Assembly (NCBI GenBank): GCA_963799425.1
Contig: CAWCXA010000020.1
Location: forward strand, 147,480 to 211,479
Direction of reading: 5' to 3'
Origin: CAVWSM01 sp963799425
Lineage (GTDB): Bacteria > Actinomycetota > Actinomycetes > Jiangellales > Jiangellaceae
DNA: 64,000 nt
Shown: positions 8,179 to 17,789 of the stretch, in pieces
Layout of the letters: the number at the start of each line of letters is the position of its first letter
Numbering within the stretch: the stretch's first letter is position 1
Position numbers and translations under genes: made by a program
The notes under the pieces: generated by a model
What the model was told of the DNA's origin: nothing
The model's input: the letters and a program-made list of their open reading frames with translations, nothing else
The model's database searches: none

Positions 8179-9486
8179 GTGTCTGTGCTTCCCGAGCGTG
8201 CATCGCTGGAGTTTCTCCGCAAGCAGGCCAAGGCCCGTCGCCGGGCCCGCGGGATTACGCTGAGTCGGGCACAGTTCGAGATCGCCCGCGAGTACGGGTT
8301 CGACGGCTGGCCAAGGCTTGTTCGTCACGTCGAGTCCAGCCGCCTGGAGGGTGTGGAGCGGGCCCTGGTGTTGGCCGACTCTGTGGCGCTGTCGACGTAC
8401 CTGAACGCCAACCCCGCGGCGGCAAGGGCGGATGTCGACGGGTTGCCACCGCTGCTAGTGCTGATGCGTCGATCGGTCGGGTCCCCGGCAGACGTACGTG
8501 ACTGCGCGCGGTTGCTGCTGCAGGCGGGCGCTGATCCAAACTCGCACACGATCGAATGGGCAGGGCAGGGCCGAATGTCGGCGCTGTTCGCTGCGGTGGA
8601 GCGCAACGATCTGGCTCTGGCGCGATTGCTGGTCGATCATGGAGCCTCGAAGGACGAGGACGCGTTCTACCATGCGTGTGAACAGTCGGACCTTGGCTTC
8701 CTTGACCTGCTGTATGGGGCTGGCTACGAAGGCATGGTCCTGCACAAGTTGGACTTCGAGGACCTCGCCGGACTGCAGTGGTTCCTCGATCGCGGCGTGG
8801 ACGTCAACGCCTTCTGCTGCCTGCACCACGCGATAGCGCGTGGTCGCGGTCTGCCGATCATCACCGCGCTTCTCGACGCCGGCGCCGACGTGAACCAGCC
8901 GTGGGACCGGTGGGACGTGGGTCGCCGCCCCCTGGCGCTGGCCGCCCGCAGCGGGCACCTCGCGGCGTTCGAGTTGCTCGCGTCCCGTGGCGCCGTCGCC
9001 TCCTTGGATGCGGTGGACACTGCCGTGCTCGCTATCGCCCGCGGCACGTCTGTGCGTCTGCCAGAGGCGCCGCCTCCCGCGCTGGGCAACCCGCGGGGCA
9101 CCGACTACGGGTGGATCCTGGCCCAGTTCGCGCTGCTAGGGCGCACCGACGTGGTGCGCGGGCTGCTCGACGCAGGCATCGACGTCGACACCCGAGGCTG
9201 GAGCAACTTCACCCCGCTGGAGGCGGCTGCCATGCACGGCCGCGCCGACACGGTGCGGCTGCTCATCGACCGCGGCGCCAACCTGCACGACACCGCCTTC
9301 GACGACGACGGTCCGACCCCACTGGACTGTGCCATCTGGGGCCTACGCAACAACCGCGCCGCCGACGGCGACTACCACCGAACGGTTCAAGCATTGGTCG
9401 CCGCGGGAGCACCCACCAGGTCCACCGCGGCGACCGGCGACGCCGGCGTCGACGCACTGCTCGCCGAGCGCCCGAACGCGATCTAG
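8179..9486 (+). CDS. Ankyrin-repeat protein
   Basis: This 435-aa protein starts at GTG 8179. An N-terminal helical segment (SLEFLRKQAKARRRARGI through EYGFDGWPRLVRHVE) is common at the head of bacterial ankyrin proteins. About eight ankyrin-type repeats follow, recognisable from phrases such as ARLLLQAGADPN, ARLLVDHGASKD, ITALLDAGADVNQP, VRGLLDAGIDVDT and VRLLIDRGANLHD. There is no signal peptide or membrane segment, so it is probably a cytosolic protein-protein interaction scaffold. Its partners are unknown. It is monocistronic and divergent from the cobalamin-binding gene. Confidence 0.9.
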   Translation: MSVLPERASLEFLRKQAKARRRARGITLSRAQFEIAREYGFDGWPRLVRHVESSRLEGVERALVLADSVALSTYLNANPAAARADVDGLPPLLVLMRRSVGSPADVRDCARLLLQAGADPNSHTIEWAGQGRMSALFAAVERNDLALARLLVDHGASKDEDAFYHACEQSDLGFLDLLYGAGYEGMVLHKLDFEDLAGLQWFLDRGVDVNAFCCLHHAIARGRGLPIITALLDAGADVNQPWDRWDVGRRPLALAARSGHLAAFELLASRGAVASLDAVDTAVLAIARGTSVRLPEAPPPALGNPRGTDYGWILAQFALLGRTDVVRGLLDAGIDVDTRGWSNFTPLEAAAMHGRADTVRLLIDRGANLHDTAFDDDGPTPLDCAIWGLRNNRAADGDYHRTVQALVAAGAPTRSTAATGDAGVDALLAERPNAI

Positions 9487-9584
9487 GGCCGCTGCCTCAG
9501 CTTGCCGGCCACTAGCCGGACGGTGTGGAAGCGTTCTCACGAAACGCCTTTCATCCGATAACGGACCGTCGTACGGTTACCGCC

Positions 9585-9755
9585 ATGAGTGACAGGTACG
9601 TCGCAGAGGTCGTGCAGGTGGATGGCGTCCGGACGATCCGGGTCACCTGGCAGGGGTTTCTGAAGGGTGACTTCCCATCGATCGAGGCGATGGAGGCGGC
9701 CGGAATCTCAGTCGAGGACGTCCACCTACGACTACCCGAGGACTGCGACCGCTGA
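9585..9755 (+). CDS. Small hypothetical protein (56 aa)
   Basis: A short frame begins MSDRYVAEVVQVDGVRTIRV and ends in an acidic tail (LRLPEDCDR). Third positions are G/C-rich, and the beta-strand-like VAEVVQVDGVRTIRVTWQGF looks protein-like. An upstream in-frame extension to 9525 is possible, but ATG 9585 gives a more natural N terminus. I recognise no family. It sits alone after the ankyrin gene. Confidence 0.5.
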   Translation: MSDRYVAEVVQVDGVRTIRVTWQGFLKGDFPSIEAMEAAGISVEDVHLRLPEDCDR

Positions 9756-9772
9756 TTCCTGTCGGGCCGAAG

Positions 9773-10057
9773 TCATCCCTGGGAACTGAGGAAGCCCACG
9801 GCCACAGCGGTCCACCAGCACGCCTGAGAGACCCCCGCATTTACAAAGAGCAGCAGCAGCTGGGCGTGGGTAACATCGGCCCCCTCGGCGGCCAAAGTCC
9901 GGCGCAGCCGTCCGACGTACACGCCGTTGACGCCGAGCGCAACAACCGCCGCCATCTTCACCAGCGTCCATCCGGGAGCCCGAGGGGAATCCCACGTCCC
10001 GTCGCATAGGTGGTGGGATCGGCCACCGAGGTAATACGTCTCGACCAGCCAGATGGT
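9773..10057 (-). pseudogene. Remnant of a small membrane protein
   Basis: The minus-strand frame encodes KMAAVVALGVNGVYVGRLRR and then LLLLFVNAGVSQACWWTAVA, two hydrophobic stretches. They resemble the C-terminal helices of an actinobacterial integral membrane protein. Upstream in the same frame the coding character runs up to a stop at 10058, and the only good start is a GTG at 9961. The rest of the protein is missing, so this is probably a fragment, although a 62-aa two-helix protein is not excluded. Confidence 0.35.
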
Positions 10058-10094
10058 TCATTGACACCCCCGACAAGATCGACCACATCCGCAC

Positions 10095-10358
10095 TCAGAT
10101 CAGACCGTGCCGCACCGCCCACACGACCGCCTCGATCGTGGAGTCCACCCCGAGCTCGTCGACGACCGCACGGACCTTGCGTCGCACAGTGCGCTCGGAC
10201 ATGTCGAGTCGGCGGGCAATGGTCTCGATGGTCAGGCCTTGGGCGAGGAGGCTGAGGATGTCGAGCTGATCAGGGGCAAGCCGACTGAACCCAGATGCCT
10301 TCACCGGTGCTCGTGCGAACGCGCGCTCATGCCGTGGCCTCCTCGTCAACTCGTGCAT
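10095..10358 (-). CDS. LuxR-type HTH regulator, short (87 aa)
   Basis: A small protein is made almost entirely of a LuxR/GerE helix-turn-helix: LAPDQLDILSLLAQGLTIET, then RLDMSERTVRRKVRAVVDEL and a closing AVVWAVRHGLI. No receiver or sensor domain is present. The chosen ATG at 10358 lies four bases after the lldD stop codon, so it would be co-transcribed as the last gene of the rhamnose/lactate operon. It may tune that operon, but the target is inferred only from position. Confidence 0.72.
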   Translation of the reverse strand: MHELTRRPRHERAFARAPVKASGFSRLAPDQLDILSLLAQGLTIETIARRLDMSERTVRRKVRAVVDELGVDSTIEAVVWAVRHGLI

Positions 10359-10362
10359 GCGA

Positions 10363-11597
10363 CTACCTCGCTCGTGGCGCCATTCGCTGCAGTTGGGTGA
10401 CGTGGCCTGGCTCGAGCTCGTCGAGTGTCGCGACACCGAGCAGGCGCATGGTTCGCTCGATCTGCCCTCGCAGAATCTCGATGGCGCGATCGACACCGTC
10501 GCGGCCGCCAGCCATCAGTCCATAGAGATAGGCCCGGCCGATCAGTGTGAAGCGGGCGCCATGTGCCACGGCGGCGACGATGTCCTGTCCCGACATGATG
10601 CCGGTGTCGAGATGGACTTCCAGGTCACTGCCGACGGCATCGACAACACGGGGCAGCAGGTGGAACGGCACGGGTGCCCTGTCGAGCTGCCGTCCGCCAT
10701 GGTCGGACAAGACGATGGCGTCCACGCCGGCGGCGGCGAGTCGCCGCGCGTCGTCGACGGTCTGCACGCCCTTGACGGACACCTTGCCCGTCCATTGATC
10801 GCGGATCCATCCGAGGTCGCTCGTAGGTCACCGATGGGTCGAACATCGTGTCGAGCAGCTCGGCGACCGTGCCCGACCATGAGCCGAGCGACGCGAAGGA
10901 GAGCGGCTCGGTCGTCAGAAAGTTGAACCACCAGGCGGGACGCGGTATCGCATTGGCCACCGTGCGCGGCGGTCAAGGTGGGCGGAATTGTCATCCCGTT
11001 GCGAACGTCACGCAGGCGCGCCCCGGCGACCGGCACGTCGACGGTGACGACGAGCGTGTCGTAGCCCGCCTTTGCGGCCCGTTCGACCAGCGCCATCGAT
11101 CGGTCGCGGTCCTTCCACATGTAGAGCTGGAACCAGTTGCGACCGTGCGGATTTGCCGCCGCAACGCCCTCGATCGACGTGGTGCCCATCGTAGAGAGTG
11201 TGAACGGAATGCCCGCGGCACCCGCGGCCACGGCGCCTGCGATTTCGCCCTCGGTATGCATCATCCGCGTGAATCCCGTTGGGGCGATTCCGAAGGGCAG
11301 CGAGACCCTTTGGCCGAGCACGTCACGCGAGGTATCGACATGCGACACGTCGCGCAGGATCGCGGGATTGAACTCGACGTCGGCGAACGCCTCGCGCGCC
11401 CGCGCCAGCGACACCTCATGGTCGGCCGCCCCGTCGGTGTAGTCGAAGGCCGCCCTCGGTGTGCGCCGTTTCGCGATCCGCCGCAGGTCCTCGATGGTTA
11501 GTGCCGCCGCGAGCCTTCGCCGCTTCGGCGACAGCGTCGGCTGCTTGAACTTGAGCAGCGGCGCCAGGTCGCTTGGCGAGGGCAGCTGTCTGTTCAC
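10363..11597 (-). pseudogene. lldD: FMN-dependent L-lactate dehydrogenase, two frameshifts
   Basis: An alpha-hydroxy-acid dehydrogenase oxidises L-lactate to pyruvate. The N terminus (TIEDLRRIAKRRTPRAAFDY) and FMN-site segments (GIAPTGFTRMMHTEGE, NWFQLYMWKDRD, TLVVTVDVPVAG) are in one frame. The middle (WWFNFLTTEPLSFASLG) is in a second. The C terminus (SVKGVQTVDDARRL, catalytic His in LSDHGGRQLD, DTGIMSGQDIVAA) is in a third. Breaks lie near 10970 and 10810. It follows the kinase gene with an overlapping start and completes rhamnose catabolism: L-lactaldehyde to L-lactate to pyruvate. All active-site regions survive, so assembly indels are a likely cause. Confidence 0.85.
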
Positions 11598-13071
11598 CGG
11601 TCGCCTCTCGGTTGCTCCGGGGTGGAGACGCGGGCCTCGGCGCCGTCCCAGTCAAGGTCAGCCGTGGGCTCGAACCTGTGCAGTTGATGGGTTCGCCGGA
11701 TCAGAGCGCGCATCGCTGCGAGGTCTGGGAGGTCGGCACCCATGGCCCGTGCCTGCACGAGTACGTTGCCGAGCGCCGTCGCCTCGACCGGTCCGGCGAG
11801 TACCGGCACGCCGCAGGCGTCGGCGGTGAGCTGGGACAGCAAGCCGTTGCGTGCTCCGCCACCCGACGATGTGCACCAGCTCGATTGGGCGGCCACTCAG
11901 CGATGCTCGCCAACCGAATGGTGCGCCGGTAGGCGACGGCCAGGCTCTCCAGAACGCACCGGACGAATGCCGCTGAGGTGCGAGGCTCCGGCTGGCCGCT
12001 ATCGCGACAGACGTCGACGATGCGTGACTCCATGTCTCCGGGTGCGAGGAACATCGGGTCGTCGACGTCGATGATTGATGTCAGTGCGGGTGCGTGGTCG
12101 GCCTCGGCGAGCAGCGTCGTCAGGTCGGACCTCCCGGCCCCATGTCCGGAGCAGCTCGCTGAGCACCCAGAGGCCCGTGACGTTCTTGAGGAACCGGATG
12201 GTGCCGTCGACGCCGACCTCGTTGGTGAAGTTCGCGGTGCGCGCCGCCTCGGTGAGAACCGGAGCAGTCGAGCTCGACGCCGACGAGCGACCAGGTGCCC
12301 GACGAGATGTACGCCGCGGGAACGGCCTGGCGCGAACGGGACTCGCGACCACCGCCGAGGCGGTGTCATGCGATCCGACCGCCACGACCGGGGTGGACGT
12401 CGGGCAGGCCGACCTCCGCGGCCACCTCGGGCCGCAGCGTCCCGACGACGTCGCCCGGATCGCGGATAGGAGGCAGGATCCGGCTGGGAATGCCCAGCCG
12501 TTCCGCGAGGTCGGTGGCCCACGTGCCGGCGCGGACGTCGTACAGCTGGGTGGTCGACGCGTTGGTCCGCTCTACGCCGAGCGCACCGGTCAGCCAGTAG
12601 CCGAGCAGGTCGGGGATCATCAGCAGTGTCTGCGCGCTCGCCAACGCCGCGGAGTCCGACGCGAGCTGGTAGCCGGTGTTGAACGGCAGTTGCTGCAGTC
12701 CGGTGATGCGCGAACTGCTCTTCGGCCGTCACCACCTTGAGCACCCGCTCCATAACGCCCTCGGTGCGGCTGTCGCGGTAGCAGACCGGGTTGGCCAGGA
12801 GCGCCCCGGAACGATCGAGCAAGCCGTAGTCGATCGCCCAGGAGTCGATCGCCGATGCTCTGCACCGGTCCGGCACGCCGCAGCCCCTCGAGGACCTCCC
12901 GGTAGATGCCGAGAATGTCCCAGTGCCAGGTGCCGCCAGCGCGCACCGGTTGGTTGCCGAAGCGGTGCACCTCCTGCAGCGTCAGTCGGATCCGGGCCGA
13001 CGGTGCCGACCATCACCCGGCCGCTGGACGCTCCGAGGTCGACGGCGGCGACACGCAGTGGACTCGACCAT
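11594..13071 (-). pseudogene. rhaB: FGGY-family rhamnulokinase, many frameshifts
   Basis: FGGY carbohydrate kinase sequence is spread over several frames. The order from the 5' end is RVAAVDLGASSGRVMVGTVG, then RFGNQPVRAGGTWHWDILG, WAIDYGLLDRSGALLANPVC, LLMIPDLLGYWLTGALGVER, VVAVGSHDTASAVVA, TYISSGTWSLVGVELD, FLKNVTGLWVLSELLRTWG, and the C-terminal GLLSQLTADACGVPVLAGPV. The order and spacing match rhamnulokinase, and the expected size is ~490 aa. At least six frame changes are needed. It lies two bases after the aldolase gene and overlaps lldD. It would phosphorylate L-rhamnulose at C1. As written it is non-functional, either decayed or badly affected by indels. Confidence 0.8.
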
Positions 13072-13073
13072 GG

Positions 13074-15115
13074 TCAGCGGAGGAAGCCCGCCGCGACGCC
13101 GGCGTCCACGGGGATGTGCAGCCCCGTGGTCAATGCGAGGTCGCCACCGGTAAGCGCGAACACTGCAGCCGCCACGTGCTCAGGCAGCACCTCTCGCTTG
13201 AGCAGGGTGCGCTGGGCGTAGAACTCGCCGAGCTTGTCTTCGGGCACTCCGTAGACCTTGCGCGCGCTCGGCACCCCACCCCTTGGCGAAGATGCCCGAC
13301 CCGCGGACGACACCGTCGGGGTTGATCCCGTTGACCCGGATGCCGTGCTCGCCAAGCTCTGCCGCGAGCAACCTCACCTGGTGCGCCTGGTCGGCCTTGG
13401 CCGCGCCGTACGCGACGTTGTTCGGTCCGGCGAAAACGGAGTTCTTCGACGAGATGTAGACGATGTCGCCGCCCAGTCCCTGGTCGATCATCGCCTTGGC
13501 GGCAGCCCCGCGACACGAGGAACGAGCCCTTGGCCATCACGTCGTGCTGCAGGTCCCAGTCGGCCTCGGTCGTTTCCAGCAGTGGCTTGGAGATCGACAG
13601 CCCTGCATTGTTGACGACGAGGTCGACGCCGCCGAAAGCGAGTGCCGCCGCGTCGACGGCCGCCTGCACCGCGCTGGCGTCCGTAACGTCGGCTGCGACA
13701 GCGACCGCTGCGTCAGTCGACCCGATGCCCTGCGCGACGGTCGTCGCGGCCGCGCCATCGAGGTCGGCGACGACCACGCAGGCGCCCTCGGCACCGAGCC
13801 GCTCGGCGATGGCCTTGCCGATGCCGGATCCGCCACCAGTCACCAGCGCAATGCGGCCGGCGAGCGGCTTGGACTTCGGCATCCGCCGCAGCTTGGCTTC
13901 CTCGAGCGCCCAGTACTCGATGCGAAACTTCTCGCTCTCCTCGATGGGCGCGTACGTGGACAACGCCTCGGCACCGCGCATCACGTTGATCGCGTTGACG
14001 TAGAACTCGCCGGCGACCCGCGCAGTCTGCTTGTCCTTGCCGAAGGAGAACATCCCCACGCCGGGGACGAGAACGATGGCCGGATCGGCACCGCGCATCG
14101 GGGGGCTGTCGGGGGTGGCGTGCCGGTCGTAATAGGCCGCGTAGTCCTGGCGGTATTCGGCGTGCAGCTCGCGCAGCCTGGCGACGACCTCGTCTAGCGG
14201 CGCGGTCGCGGGCAGATCGAGCACCATCGGCCGCACCTTGGTGCGCAGGAAGTGGTCGGGGCACGAGGTGCCGAGAGCCGCCAACGGCTGCAGCTTCTGC
14301 CGGGAGAGGAACTCGAGCACCACGTCGCTATCGGTGAAGTGGCCGACCTGTCGTGAGTCGGTAGACGCCAGGCCGCGGATGATCGGCGCCAGCGCCGCCG
14401 CCCGCGCCTTCCGCGCGGTCTCAGGTAGCGGCTCGAAGCCAGCGACGACCGGACCAAACGGCTCCGGTGCGCCGTGCTCGGCGATGTATCGCTCGGCGGT
14501 GCGGATGATCTCCAGGGTGTTGCGCTCGCACTCGTCGGAGGTGCCCCCCAGGCTGTGATGCCGTGGCCGCCGAGGATCACGCCGATCGCTTGCGGATTGG
14601 CCGCCTTGACCGCGGCGATGTCGAGCCCGAGCTGGAACCCGGGCCGGCGCCACGGAACCCACACCACGCGGTCACCGAAGCACGCCTTGGTCAAAGCCTC
14701 GCCGTCCGCGGCCGTCGCCAGCGCGATCCCCGAGTCCGGATGCAAGTGGTCGACGTGCGCCGCCTCGACGAGGCCGTGCATGGCGGTGTCGATCGACGGC
14801 GCCGCGCCACCCTTGCCGTGCAGGCAGTAGTCGAAGGCGGCAACCATCTCGTCCTCGCGATCCACGCCCGGGTAGACGTCGACCAAGGGCGCGGAGTCGG
14901 TCAAGCCGCAGCACGGCGAGACCAGACTCGGTCAGCGTGCCGAGGTCGCCGCCGGAGCCCTTGACCCAGAGGAGGTCGACGTCGCCACCAGTGACCGGGT
15001 CGACCGCGGATCCCTTCGCCGACGTGTTGCCACCGGCAAAGTTGGTGTTGCGTGGGTCGGCGCCGAGACGGTTGGACCGGTCGATCAGTAGCTGTGCTGC
15101 GCTGGGCGCGTTCAT
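13074..15115 (-). pseudogene. rhaD: Bifunctional rhamnulose-1-P aldolase/L-lactaldehyde dehydrogenase, frameshifted
   Basis: This is a fusion of a class II (AraD-type) aldolase and a C-terminal short-chain dehydrogenase, known in actinobacteria and other phyla for rhamnose use. The aldolase begins at ATG 15115 with DRSNRLGADPRNTNFAGGNT, and its zinc His pair is seen in AHVDHLHPDS. The SDR part starts near SKPLAGRIALVTGGGSGIG and has NNAGLS and a YGAAK active-site region. Pieces lie in at least four frames, with breaks near 14900, 14545, 13500 and 13270. Expected length is ~680 aa. It converts rhamnulose-1-P to DHAP plus L-lactaldehyde and oxidises the latter to L-lactate, which lldD takes further. 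Confidence 0.87.
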
Positions 15116-15116
15116 G

Positions 15117-16282
15117 TCAGCTCCATCCGACCTGCACGCCGCCGACGCGCTCGGCCTCGATCTGCTCCTGGTAGCCGCTCGAGTAGTAGGCGCGCAGCGG
15201 CTGGGCCGGGTAGGCCGCGCTCCTCGCGCCACCCCGCAAGGTTCGGCCGGACGTCGGTGTAGAACGCGTCCATGAAGATCTCGTTGGCCTGCAGGACGTC
15301 ACCCCCACTGCGCGCGGCTTCGAGGGAATCAACGTCGAGCAACAAGGCGCGGGCCATCATCTCCTGGACGTTGAGCACCGAGCGGATCTGACCCGGGACC
15401 TTCTTCTCGAGGTTGTGGCACTGGTCAAGCATCAACGCGACGTCCGCGTCGGGACCGAAGCCACCGCCGCGCAGCACCTCGACCAGGATCCGATAGAGCT
15501 GGAATGGATCCGCAGCGCCCACCATGAGGTCGTCGTCCGCGTAGAAGCGGCTGTTGAAGTCGAACGAACCGAGCTTCCCTAGCCGCAGCAGCTGCGCGAC
15601 GATGAACTCGATGTTGGTTCCAGGTGCATGGTGACCCGTGTCCAGGCACACCTTGGCCCTGTCCCCGAGCTCGGCGACGTGCACGTACGAGGTACCCCAG
15701 TCCGGCACATCGGTGTGGTAGAAGGCCGGCTCGAAGAACTTGTACTCGAGCACCATGCGCTGGTCCGGTCCGAGCTGGTCATAGATGGTGCGCAAGCCCT
15801 TCGGCCAGCCAATCCTGCCGGGCCCGCATATCGCCCTGGCCGGGATAGTTGGTGCCGTCGGCGAGCCAGATCTTCAAGTCGCGTGACCCGGTCTGGTTCA
15901 TCACGTCGATGCAGGCGAGGTTGTGGTCGACCGCCTTCTGCCTGATCTTCGGGTCGGCATGGGTCAGGCTGCCGAGCTTGTAGTCGTCGTCCTGGAAGGT
16001 GTTGCTGTTGATCGTGCCCAGCCCGATGCCGAGCTCCTCGGCATGACGGCGCAATGCGCCGAAGTCGTCGACCAGGTCCCAGGGGATGTGAAGGGCCACC
16101 GTCGGCGCCAGACCCGTGAACCTGTGGACCGCGGCCGCGTCGGCGATCTTCTCCTCGACGGTGCGCGGAGTGCCCGGGCTGCCGAACACCTTGAAGCGGG
16201 TGCCGGAGTTGCCGTACGCCCACGAAGGCACCTCTATGGCAAGCGCGTTCAACTGGTTGCTGATCGCCGTGAAATCGGTCAT
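15117..16282 (-). pseudogene. rhaI: L-rhamnose isomerase, two frameshifts
   Basis: This xylose-isomerase-like TIM-barrel isomerase interconverts L-rhamnose and L-rhamnulose. From ATG 16282 the frame reads through IPWDLVDDFGALRRHAEEL and LKIWLADGTNYPGQGDMRAR. It changes near 15790 to YDQLGPDQRMVLEYKFFEPA and metal-site segments KVCLDTGHHAPGTNIEF and FDFNSRFYADDDLMVG. It changes again near 15230 so that the tail ends QPLRAYYSSGYQEQIEAERV at 15117. This is the actinobacterial/Pseudomonas-type RhaI rather than E. coli RhaA. An upstream GTG at 16291 is also possible. It lies between the mutarotase and aldolase genes. Confidence 0.87.
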
Positions 16283-16295
16283 CTCACTCACATCT

Positions 16296-16653
16296 TTAGG
16301 TATCTCTTGGTGCTGTCTGAGCAGCCAGCTGGTCCTCCAGGTGGAAGACCTCCTCCAGCCGCAGGAAGCCCGTGTCCGGACGTGCGTCGACCGAGGTCGA
16401 CGAAGAACTCGGCCATCTCGGCCTGCCACCGGGTGTTGACATCAGTGGCAGCCATCCCGGTCAGCGCGTCGTCGAGGGACGGGGTCTCGAAGTACCCGAT
16501 CAGCAGCCCGTCCTCGCGGAGGAAGAGCGAGTAGTTGTGCCAGCCGGTCACGGAGAGCGCCGCGAGCATGTCCGGCCAGACCGCTGCATGTCTTGTCTTG
16601 TACTCGTCAATCCGGTCCGGTTTGACCTGGAGCTGGAAGCACACACGCTGCAC
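16296..16653 (-). CDS. rhaM: L-rhamnose mutarotase, C-terminal frameshift
   Basis: This small dimeric alpha/beta-barrel protein converts alpha- and beta-L-rhamnose. The N-terminal ~90 residues are typical: VCFQLQVKPDRIDEYKTRHA, the active-site region VWPDML, and GWHNYSLFLREDGLLIGYFE. Near 16390 the frame shifts. The natural C terminus (DARPDTGFLRLEEVFHLE, ending APRDT) is in the neighbouring frame and stops at 16296. The uncorrected frame runs on to 16288 with an alien tail. Length after correction is ~118 aa, slightly above the usual 104-110. It is the first enzyme gene after the transporter genes. Confidence 0.88.
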
Positions 16654-16675
16654 GATCGGGATCCTTCGGGTGATC

Positions 16676-16713
16676 GGGTGGTCCGGCCGATTGAGAGGTC
16701 GGCCGGGCCACCC
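16676..16713 (-). terminator. Strong intercistronic hairpin after rhaS
   Basis: A 15-base stem carries one wobble pair. The arms are GGGTGGTCCGGCCGA (16676-16690) and TCGGCCGGGCCACCC (16699-16713), with an eight-base loop. It lies in the 76-base gap between rhaS and rhaM and has no T-run. Such hairpins often sit behind substrate-binding-protein genes, protect the upstream message and partly terminate transcription, giving more binding protein than enzymes. Confidence 0.65.
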
Positions 16714-16729
16714 CTACCTAGCCGGCGAC

Positions 16730-17770
16730 TCAGAAGTCGAAGTCGCCGATGTTGCCTGCGTCGAAGACGAACGGGTCACCGAGCAGGACGGTGGCGTTCT
16801 CGTCGACGGTGTACTCGCCGAGCCGTCCAGCGTCGAAGGTGTCGCCCTCCTCACCGGTGATGTCGCCGTTGACCAGGGCGGCGGCGGCCTGCCCCGCGAG
16901 GTAACCGAGGTCCTCCGGGTTCCAGAGCGCGAACGAGGTGACGGTGCCGTCCTCGACGAACTCACGCATCTGGTTCGGGGTGCCGAGACCGGTGAGCGCG
17001 ACCTGCCCCTTGAACGCAGAGTCCGACAGGTAGCGGGCAGCAGCAGCGACACCGACTGTCGTTGGCGAGATGATTCCCTTGAGGTTCGGGTGCGACTGCA
17101 GCAACGCCGCCGTCTGGTCGAACGACTTCTGGTCGTCGTCGTCGCCGTAAACAGTGTCGACGAGCTGGATGTTCGGGTGGTTGGTCGCCAACTCTTCCTT
17201 CATCATCTCGATCCAGGCGTTCTGGTTCGTCGCGTTGGCCGTGGCCGAAAGGATGGCGATCTCACCGGCGTCCCCGATCTGCTCGGAAATCAGGTCCACC
17301 TGAACCTTGGCGATGCCCTCCGCCGTGGCCTGGTTGATGAACAGGTCGCGGCACTCCGGGTCGGTATCCGAGTCGAACGTGACCACCTTTGTCCCCGCGT
17401 CGCGGGCCTGGTTCAGTGAATCGCAGAGGGCGGACGGGTCGTTCGCCGACACGACGAGCGCGCTCACGCCCTGCTGGGCGGCGGTGTCGATGTACTGCAC
17501 TTGGGCGTCGGGGCTCGGTTCCTGCGGGCCCACCTCTTCGAAGGTGCCACCAAGCTCCTCGACGGCCTCCTTGCCGCCGGCGTTGCTGGTGTCGAAGTAC
17601 GGGTTTCCGAGGTTCTTGGGCAGGAAGGTGACCGTCATGTCACCGCTGCCGGAACCGCCTTCGGCGGTGCTGTCGGAGTCGTCGTCGTCGCCGCCACAGG
17701 CGGAGAGAGCCAGCGCCACGGCGGCGACGAGGGCCACCAGGCCGGTGGCCCGCTTGGACCGGAACCTCAT
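16730..17770 (-). CDS. rhaS: Rhamnose ABC transporter substrate-binding lipoprotein
   Basis: This 346-aa type I periplasmic-binding-fold protein has a signal peptide ending in lipobox ALSAC (lipidated Cys25), followed by an acidic low-complexity linker. The mature part opens TVTFLPKNLGNPYFDTSNAG and has the sugar-binding features VSALVVSANDPSALC and TKVVTFDSDTDPECRDLFIN, typical of RhaS. It captures L-rhamnose at the outer face of the membrane for RhaPQ/RhaT. The ATG start follows GGAGGTCCAAC. The gene is intact, unlike the enzyme genes downstream. Confidence 0.92.
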   Translation of the reverse strand: MRFRSKRATGLVALVAAVALALSACGGDDDDSDSTAEGGSGSGDMTVTFLPKNLGNPYFDTSNAGGKEAVEELGGTFEEVGPQEPSPDAQVQYIDTAAQQGVSALVVSANDPSALCDSLNQARDAGTKVVTFDSDTDPECRDLFINQATAEGIAKVQVDLISEQIGDAGEIAILSATANATNQNAWIEMMKEELATNHPNIQLVDTVYGDDDDQKSFDQTAALLQSHPNLKGIISPTTVGVAAAARYLSDSAFKGQVALTGLGTPNQMREFVEDGTVTSFALWNPEDLGYLAGQAAAALVNGDITGEEGDTFDAGRLGEYTVDENATVLLGDPFVFDAGNIGDFDF

Positions 17771-17789
17771 TGTTGGACCTCCTTGGTTG

